NCBI GenBank assembly: GCA_018350325.1
Contig: JAEVLN010000044.1
Span: forward strand, 150,668-214,667
Direction of reading: 5' to 3'
From: Globodera rostochiensis
Lineage: Eukaryota > Nematoda > Chromadorea > Rhabditida > Heteroderidae
Length of the DNA stretch: 64,000 bases
A model generated the notes under the pieces. The model did no database searches. It saw nothing but the letters and a program-made list of their open reading frames with translations, and had not been told where the DNA came from. Both the position numbers and the translations under genes were made by a program. Shown one piece after another: positions 56,947 to 64,000 of this stretch; positions within the stretch are counted from its first letter, which is position 1; each line of letters begins with the position of its first letter.

Positions 56947-59900
56947 CTATCGCTTTTGGCTCTTCTCGATCTTTCGCTGTCCAATTTCTCTGCGCGATTG
57001 TTCACTTTCCTCCTGTAATTGTTTTATGAGTTGCAAATCCTCCTCCGATGGTTTGTAAATGCGGTCAATAATAACGCGATCTTTGAACATTTTTGCGAGT
57101 AAAAGATAATTGGCAAACATCAAAAGGACCAAAGTGACAATTTGTTGCCAATCGTTTGTGAGCAAAAGAAGCCAAAATTCAAAGGCAACCAAAGCGCATT
57201 GGAAAATGCACATGTAAGAGACAAGTGCCACCGGATTCTTTGCAATTTTCTAAAAAATCCAATGTCATCATTTCTATTTCAGTGGCTAACATAAAGCTGA
57301 AGGTGCCATTTGTTGCCAGGCTCTGCACAGACCGTGCGATAATGGGGATGGCTTCTCGCAATGTAGAGGTTACCACGGAACAATAATCGAGTCCCATCCT
57401 GGTATGGAAGGGACGAACTGAAAAAAGCAAGAACGGCATTAGAAACTTTCATTATAAAATGAGAAAGAAGATCCTACTCCTCTTTCGTTTGCCCTCATAT
57501 TCATTCCTCCATTTAAGGGAAAGTTTTAGAAATTACGTTTCATTAAACGACTCGTAGTTCTCATTATGTTGTTCATTCTGTTGAATTCGAACGCCGAAAC
57601 GTTGCTGTTGCAATGGGATGTTGTTTGGCTGCTGTGTGGCCGGCTGAATCAATTCCCATTGGCCGAGGTGGACAACGCATCGATAGAGCAAGTCGAAGTA
57701 ATTAATCGGGAACAAATAAGTGAAATAGAGGGAAAATGAGGTCAGTGCGACAACGCTGAAGAGTTGGGCCACCCAAACGTCGTCAATTAGCATGAATTGA
57801 GGCATACCAATGATAGTTTTTTGCTAAAGTAAAAATACACAACAAAAAAAACCCCCCCAGAAAAAAATTACCGGCAAAAATGTTCTTGGCATGAAAATGG
57901 CAAAGTAAGCCGTTCTAAAAATGAACAAATAAAAGACGGGGATTTCGTTCTTACAATAATGCTGTGTAGATGCAATATCTGCAACGAAGCTCAAAATCTC
58001 TCAACAAAAATGTTGCCTCATCTCTGATTTGTGCTTAACAATAAAATAAACGTAATAAAACAGAAAAAAGCGAACGAAACGCACCGGCAGTCACATTGCA
58101 CAAATGCGCAAATGTCGCCAGGTTGATAAGCCCTTGGGAAACATCAAATTGGCCATTAACCAATTCTGTTGACAAATTAAAAGGAAGAAAAACAACGATC
58201 GGCTGAAGGAAACGCAATGATAATATCGTTTTCACGACATTGCGTTGGAACAATGCAAGATGAATAAGAAAACTGAAAACAAAACAAAATATGAAATAAC
58301 TTAAAAAGCGAATGAATAAATTTTGCTATTTTTTAGTTTCGCTATCCCTACAACGAAAATGACTTTTTAGGCCAGGGACGTAGCCAGGAATGGGGCGGGG
58401 GGGGGGGGGAAATTCCCCCCCCTCCCTCCCCCCAAAATGAAATTTGAGAAAAAAACAATGTTTTTACACTTTACAATTTTTTGATCAATTTTCTTAACAA
58501 ATTGCCATCAAAAGTCAAAAAAAATTTCCAGCGGGCCCCTCAGATGGACCAATCCCCCCCCCCCCCCCTAATTTTTTCTAGCTACGTCCCTGTTTAAGGC
58601 TATGACCCTTTTCAATCAGAGTTGGATGAATTCAATATTTTATATGACGAAACAAAACAGTTTCGTCCTTTGTTTTCAATAGAAGTGCCTACGGGCTAGC
58701 AAAGCAGAAGAAGGATTTGACGCCGAATTCAACATAAATGCGAGTAAAGCTGAACATAAAGCTGGTTGACACAATTGTAGTAAGAGGTGTTTTCACAATT
58801 GCATATTCAAACACCTTCCAACAAGTCAGTTTCCATCCATCTTGACCCAAAGCAAAGAAATCAATGCGTTCAGTTATCTAAAACAAAAAAACGCAACTAT
58901 TAAAAAAATTGAAATTACCGTGTCCCAGAAACACTTCGTGACCCGAACACCAAGCAAAAGTCCAATGCAAGACAGTATATAAGGATTTATCAGATGGTAT
59001 TTCTGAAAACAAGGAAGTGCAAATTTTAACAAATTTAAAGTTTGGTAATCTTTGATAAAAATTTTCGGTAATACTAAAGATGGTGCCCCCATTTTTCAAA
59101 AAAAAATAAAATTAGTTTTCAAAGTCGGTTAAAAGATTTTTCTAGTGGTCCGAATCTGACCTCCATTTTGACCAATCTCGAATCCGGACACAAATTCGAA
59201 TTAATTTTTTTAATTCAAAAATTTTTAAAAATTCAATTTCACAGACAAAATCATTCAAAAAGCATGAATTCGATCATTACTTGTTCGATGTAATTTTGTG
59301 CTTTTTGAACAATTTCGAGGCCAGAATTGATTTTTGGAAATTTTCGAACTTTGAATTCGGGTTGGGGCTTCGAAATTGGTCAAAATGGAGGTCAGATTCG
59401 GACTCTACACCCTCGAATACCCCTAAAAATCTTAATCGACTTTGAATTTTATTTTGAAAAAAAGGAATTTGACTACGAAAATTGGTAATACTGTGCTTTG
59501 TGCCCCCCCCCCTTTTTTTCAAAAAAATAAAAGATTTTTTTAAAGTTATATAAAACAAGTTTCAGGGGGTTTTCGGGGTCGCTGATCAACGACTCTGACA
59601 TTTATTTTACCCAATTCCGAATCCCGAACCCAAATTCTAACAATTTTTTGGAAACAATTTTTTAACAAAAAAATTAACATTTATTGCCTAAAATCGATGC
59701 ACATGCACGAAATGGCCATTCGTTGTGAGCCGTTCACTCTCCAATTCAAATGTGAATAGTCTTTTTATCATCTGAATCTGTGCTGTTACTTTCCATTTCG
59801 TGCATTTGCATCGATTTTGGGCAATAAATGTTAATTTTTTTTGTAAAAAATTTTTTCCGAAAAATTGTTCGAATTCGGGTTCAGGGTTCGGAATTGGGTA

Positions 59901-60511
59901 AAATAAATGTCAGAATCGTGATCAGCGACCCGAAGACCCCCCGGAAACTTGTTTTATATGACTTTTAAAAAATCTTTTATTTTTTGAAAAAGGGGGGGGG
60001 GCACAAAGCACAGTATTACCCGAAAATTATTTGTTTAACTTTTTTTAAAAATTTCTGTCGGGACCCCAATTCCACACCATTGCCGAAATTTTCAAATTGT
60101 TCAAAGACCATGCATAACGAATTACCAGAGAGCTAGGCCAATGTGATTTGGGCAGCCACCACATAGTTCTGTACAGATTTAAATATTGTAAAAACAGTGC
60201 AAGAACAGAATAAAGAAAAAGCGTGCACTCGAAAAACAAGTGACTTTGGTTCAGTTGTAAATCGGGCCATGCTTTGTGAATTGAATAAGTAACAATCGAA
60301 TTATCCGTTAATGTACGTGCATCCGACCTAAAAATTATTAAATATAAATAAAATTATAATAATGCCCATTTTATCCATGAAAAAACAACCACTTTTACCT
60401 GTTGGCCAATTGAGTTTTTGGAAACGTGGTCTGGGTAACGATATTCTGGCCGACATTTTTCTGCTGAGATTTTGTTTTGTTAAGCTTAAATGACTTCTTG
60501 TTGGAAGACAT
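56947..60511 (-). CDS. TMEM39: TMEM39 family multi-pass ER membrane protein
   Basis: ER membrane protein implicated in COPII-dependent secretion (collagen) and autophagy regulation in animals. ATG at 60511: MSSNKKSFKLNKTKSQQKNV; next exon FECTLFLYSVLALFLQYLNL, YRTMWWLPKSHWP (the conserved YxxxWWxPxxHP block). A Merlin-filled intron (59067-60020 inside) separates this from KYHLINPYILSCIGLLLGVR. Then come ERIDFFALGQDGWKLTCWKV, exons around 58250-58035 and 57805-57600 (VWVAQLFSVVALTSFSLYFT, RCVVHLGQWELIQP), VRPFHTRMGLDYCSVVTSTL and the final block KIAKNPVALVSYMCIFQCAL with ANYLLLAKMFKDRVIIDRIY. Stop 56947-56949. Motif order matches human TMEM39A. A hAT-like MITE lies in another intron (58373-58592). 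Confidence 0.87.
58373..58592. mobile_element. hAT-like MITE, 220 bp
   Basis: CAGGGACGTAGCCAGG at the left and TTCTAGCTACGTCCCTG at the right, with G and C runs just inside. Flanks TTTTAGGC (58365-58372) and TTTAAGGC (58593-58600) match at 7 of 8 positions. It lies in a TMEM39 intron. Confidence 0.78.
59067..59483. mobile_element. Merlin-like foldback element, right tip lost
   Basis: Starts GGTAATACTAAAGATGGTGC, same subgroup as the element at 2957. Arms meet around 59270 (GAATTCGATCATTACTTGTT). The right arm runs to AATCGACTTTGAATTTTATT and then stops; the 537-bp element at 59484 is inserted at this side. Flanks AAAATTTTC (59058-59066) and GAAATTTTC (60085-60093) could be a 9-bp duplication of a larger composite. 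Confidence 0.6.
59484..60020. mobile_element. Merlin-like MITE, 537 bp, perfect 8-bp TSD, transposase 3' vestige
   Basis: Ends GGTAATACTGTGCTTTGTGC and GCACAAAGCACAGTATTACC, flanked by CGAAAATT at 59476-59483 and 60021-60028 (exact). The loop keeps ATGTGAATAGTCTTTTTATC and ATTTCGTGCATTTGCATCGA, which correspond to the end and 3' flank of the transposase fragment at 21300-21370. It is therefore an internal deletion product of an element like 20751-21555. Confidence 0.88.
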
Positions 60512-60834
60512 GAACGAAATGCGCCTTGGTTCGGTTTTAAAAAGGCAAAGCTAAATCATCGAGCGACAAAAATTTTTGGTAGTGCCCGACTTACAATTTG
60601 AAATTTGCCAACAAATCGCCAAATTAGGGATTTTGACCGTTAGTGAATTTCTCGCCAAAAATATTAGCGATTATTATGTGACGCTTCAGGTCCAGCACAT
60701 ACCTTTTTTTCATCATTTCAGTGTTTTTTTATTAAGCACGTGCCAATGTAAATCTAAAACGCAATTGCTTAATTGCCATAAAAATTGAGTAAAAAGGTTA
60801 AAAGGTCACCCTAATTAGTGTGATATTTTTGGAA
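60512..60834. promoter_or_regulatory. Divergent promoter region between TMEM39 and PNISR
   Basis: 323 bp between the two start codons, transcribed outward on both sides. An open stretch at 60576-60788 has no ATG and no splice context, so I do not call it a gene. No specific factor site is claimed. Confidence 0.5.
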
Positions 60835-63800
60835 ATGAATTATCAGCAACAGCAGTCACACCTTTTTTCATCCTATAACAATCTAACAGAAGGCAGTGAA
60901 GATAGTTAGTCTGGGTCATAAAAGCAAAAGAAAATTCATTTGTTTCAGTAAATTGGGCTCAACTTGCTCAGAGGTGGATTCAAACCCAACACTCGCATCA
61001 GCAGTCATACCCGGCCCAAACGCAACCACCACCTCCACCGCCGTCACGCCTGCCATATCAACATGGCACGTTCTTCAGCTAAATCTGACATTAGAAGTTT
61101 TTTCATCCGGAAGAAATTGCCGGAATTTTTCGGATGGGGGGGGGGAACCGAAAAAGATAAAACAAATTTAAACGAAGATTATTTATGGAATGTGACAAAC
61201 CGTGTTTTTCAAGGAGTCCCTCCCGCTGCTTTGTTTCATGGGATGCTGCCACCACCACCACCAATTCGACCGCCTTCTGGCTTTTTTCCAACACCGCTTT
61301 CCCAAGTGACAGTTGGACCTCCTCAACATAATTGGAGACTTCCGCAAAATTGGGCCCACCAGCCTCCCACTCCCAACGTCGGATATCAAGCTCTTGGAAT
61401 GGCGTCTCTTGCCAGTTATCCTTACGTGCCTCGAGCTCAAGGGCCGACTGGTAGACAGGATGAAGAAGAGGTTACTTATAACTTTTTTCCTTGTGCGACG
61501 TATTGAAATTCGAAGAGAGATGGAAGAAATGTCAGTGTAAGGATGGCAAAAAACAATATTAATCCTTAATTATTTTTATTGATACCGTTCAGCGGCGTAG
61601 CTAGGGGGGGGGGCGAATCCCCTTCCCCCCGAAAGGCAAAATATCAACTCGTTCCCCTTTGCCCAACTTTTTTGGACTTTTTGCATTATAACTTTTTTTC
61701 TAGCGAACCAAATAATTTATTTTTGGTATCATTCGAAAGCAAACACTCGGTAGAAGCTATTAACAAGCAAAAGCTAACCGATTGGCCAAATGACAAAAAA
61801 GTTATGGCCCGAAAATCAGAAAGTTTGAGTTTTGTGACCAGAATGGCCATAACTTTTTTGCCATTCGGCCAATCGGTTAGCTTTTGCTTGTTAATAGCTT
61901 CTACTGAGTGTTTGCTTTCGAATGATCCAAAAATAAATTATTTGGTTCGCTAAAAAAAAAGTTATAATGCAAAAAGTTCAAAAAAGTTGGGCAAAGGGGA
62001 ACGAGTTGATACTCGTCCCCCCCCCCCCCCCCGAAACAGGGGCGTAGGCAGAAAAAAATTTCGGGGGTGGGGGGAATTCCCTTGACCCCCCCCCCCTGGA
62101 TACGCCCCTGCCCGAAATGAAATTTGAGAAAAAAACCATAAATTTTCTTCTGGCTACGCCACTGATACCGTCGATTTGTTATTTTAGTATCAAGCTCACT
62201 ACGACCCATCTCTTGAGCAAGAGGAATCCAATGACCAAAGACCTCCAGAATTATGTGCACCGGATGGAGCAATGAGTCATTGGATGGCTAATCCATGGAA
62301 TGCTGTGGTGTACCCTCCAAATTACATGCCAATAATTGGTTGTTCCAATATTCTATGATTGAAGTCTTATTTTTCTAGACACTCAAATGAGGAAAAAACT
62401 CCCCGCATGGATTTTGGAGGGACTTGAGAAAGCTGAAAGAGAAAAGCAGAAAAAGATGGAAAAAGAGGAAGTCGTGAAGAAGCGAAAGGAAAAAGAGGAG
62501 GAAAGACGAAAGCAAAGGGAGGCAAAGGGAATTGGCAAATTTGTAAGTTTTGATTTTTGTGTGTGTGTGTCAGAAAACCGTCTTTCATTTGTACTAACTT
62601 AAGGAGGTTGACAGTGATGACGATGTTGATGACAAAGAAGAAGATGCCGGCACTTCGAACAGCACTGAGAAAGAGACTTTTCCATTTCGCAAATTCCGCG
62701 AATTTGTTGAAGAAGATAAATGTCAACACGTAGAGGAAGACGAAGATGAGAGGACGGAGGAGCAGCGAATGGAGGAGGCGGTATCGTTCTCCGTTTGTAT
62801 TTATGACCGAGAGGTTAAGGTGATGGTGGTCCGACGTTTGATGACGACTGTGCTGTTGGAAACGACAAACGGGGAGTTTGAAAGAATTGCCGATGATGTA
62901 TTAACGAAGGGGAAGGCCAAAGGTAGTCAGACCCGCGGTGGGATGGACTGTTTTTACTCAAGTAGGGCTCTGACCCACCGCAATTAGGGAATAACCATTA
63001 CAGTGAAGACGCTTGCTTAGACCTTCAACCCAAATTTCACTGTCCCTCTTTTGCATCATCCTCTCGTTTAGCTCAACCAAAGATTCTTGCTCAAAGCACT
63101 GCGCTTGCCGCATTGACTTCGCTTGTTGGTAAGCTAATTACAATCACATTGTCATTGAAAGCGCTTTCTTTCCAGTCCATAATCATAAGATTTGTCTTTC
63201 GAAAAAAAATTTCTGCTAAAATTGAGCTCAAGTTTTGACTACTTTTATTCGGCTTTTCAAAAAAAATTTTCCGCTATTCTTTGTCGTACTTAATAATATA
63301 CAAATACCTCCAACAAACGATCTTTGGATAAGTTCAAATTATTGACCGAATACAATTCTTTGTGTAGGGAATGATGAAGATTCATCCAGCAGTGAAGACG
63401 AAGAGGAAAGCAAACAACCAAAAAAATCTGAAGATTTAATGGAAAACAAGCGAAATGCAGAAACGAATGGCGGAAGTGAACCGGTGGTTTTTAAGGTACC
63501 ATTGGCTCCTCCACAAGTGAAAAGGTCGGCTTCATAATGCCATGCCATTCAAAAAATAAGCAATTGGACAAATACAGGCTAATTCCTTTGTTCAGGAAGG
63601 AAGAACGCGGCCAGCAAACAATGGTTGACAAGGATACTAATCAGCGAAAGGAAGAGGAGGGTGATGAGAAAAAACGGAAGGGTGTTGTAATGAAACCAGA
63701 GGTGGGTCGGAACCATGCTAAGGATGACAGAGGGGGGGAATCGTCGTCGTTCAAACACAAGGAGAAAGAGACGCCTGAACGGAGCGGTTATGGTGGAACG

Positions 63801-64000
63801 GTGGAACACAGGCATCCTCGAGAGCGCGATGAAGACCGCGAACGGAGGAGGGAACACGAGCGAGAGGGGCGCGGGAAGTCCGATCGACGGGTGGGATTAG
63901 CTTCCAACCGGAGATATTTAACTGAAGGGCTTAAGCAATGCCTTCTCCAATATTTGAACGCATTGTTTACATTAGGAGGGGTAATTTGGCAACAAGTGTC
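60835..64000 (+). CDS. PNISR: PNISR-type Arg/Ser-rich splicing-associated protein, 3' end outside window
   Basis: Nuclear-speckle protein linked to mRNA splicing. ATG at 60835: MNYQQQQSHLFSSYNNLTEG. The second exon joins in phase as INWAQLAQRWIQTQHSHQQS, the PNISR IDWAxLAQxWI motif, then a Pro-rich part. Further on: QGVPPAALFHGMLPPPPPIR and PTPNVGYQALGMASLASYPY; exon at 62186 with YQAHYDPSLEQEESNDQRPP; the hallmark RKKLPAWILEGLEKAEREKQ with a long Lys/Glu helix (62388-62545). The segment MVVRRLMTTVLLETTNGEFE matches the conserved TKMLLTEILLD block, and AQSTALAALTSLV (about 63085) matches AQSSALASLTGL. The RS/RE-rich tail (HRHPRERDEDRERRREHERE) reaches the window end. A 575-bp MITE lies in one intron. 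Confidence 0.88.
61590..62164. mobile_element. hAT-like MITE, 575 bp, palindromic, in a PNISR intron
   Basis: CAGCGGCGTAGCTAGGGGGG at the left and TCTGGCTACGCCACTG at the right, flanked by ATACCGTT (61582-61589) and ATACCGTC (62165-62172), 7/8 identical. The interior is a long inverted repeat (AACTCGTTCCCCTTTGCCCA ... and back, hinge near 61830). A second pair of hAT-like ends (CAGGGGCGTAGGCAG, GGATACGCCCCTG) at about 62038-62110 points to a nested copy. Confidence 0.82.

Noticed and set aside
60576..60788. Small plus-strand ORF (VVPDLQFEICQQIAKLGILT)
   Set aside because: No ATG start, no splice sites, and it lies in the divergent promoter between TMEM39 and PNISR.

Overview
The window is nuclear DNA from a nematode, most likely a clade IV plant-parasitic group such as the cyst nematodes. 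The group is an inference from gene content and repeat style; I cannot name a species. The evidence for a nematode is: many compact genes with short introns (43-60 bp is common), U-rich 3' splice sites ending TTTCAG or TTTTAG, same-strand gene runs separated by about 160-250 bp, nematode-type astacin and trypsin-like proteases, and an UNC-45 and a CRAL-TRIO/GOLD protein of nematode type. There is no bacterial, CRISPR or viral content.

Left third (1-24 kb). Minus strand: U2AF large subunit (cut by the window edge) and glucosamine-6-phosphate N-acetyltransferase, then about 3.5 kb of nested foldback transposons. A poorly resolved plus-strand block at 6-7.9 kb includes a tail-anchored membrane protein. 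It is followed on the minus strand by a trypsin-like protease, an astacin metalloprotease and UNC-45. UNC-45 diverges from a plus-strand MCM7, and a 476-bp Merlin-like MITE sits in their shared promoter. A Merlin element with a transposase fossil follows, then two minus-strand genes, one of them a RING protein.

Middle (24-37 kb). Plus strand: the large TFIIIC subunit GTF3C1 and, 160 bp downstream, TIMELESS (replication-fork protection), then a multi-pass membrane protein. Next come a 33-bp coding tandem repeat carrying frame-breaking deletions, a tRNA-like sequence, and a minus-strand cysteine-rich protein.

37-52 kb is the most unusual part. A coiled-coil plus NHL-type beta-propeller gene and a CRAL-TRIO/GOLD lipid-binding gene are inflated by G-rich minisatellites: 22-bp units over 2.7 kb, about 28-bp units over 1 kb, about 35-bp units over 3.1 kb and 45-bp units over 2.9 kb. 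The 3.1-kb array is an intron in which every unit repeats that intron's own 5' splice donor (GTAAGTGG). These arrays create giant ORFs (up to 1077 codons) that are artefacts.

Right end (52-64 kb). A secreted precursor with a C-terminal CRFKFC loop lies on the plus strand. Three minus-strand genes, TMEM39, Gemin6 and TRM5, lie 158 and 215 bp apart and look like an operon. PNISR diverges from TMEM39 and runs off the window.

Two MITE superfamilies are well supported by target-site duplications. The first is Merlin-like: ends GGTAATACTG or GGCAATCCTG, perfect 8-bp duplications at four loci, one copy retaining an ISXO2/Merlin DDE domain. The second is hAT-like: ends CAGxGxCGTAxCxAGG, 8-bp duplications at five loci. 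I recognised protein families from remembered conservation and ran no searches. Exon limits are given where splice signals and phase agree.
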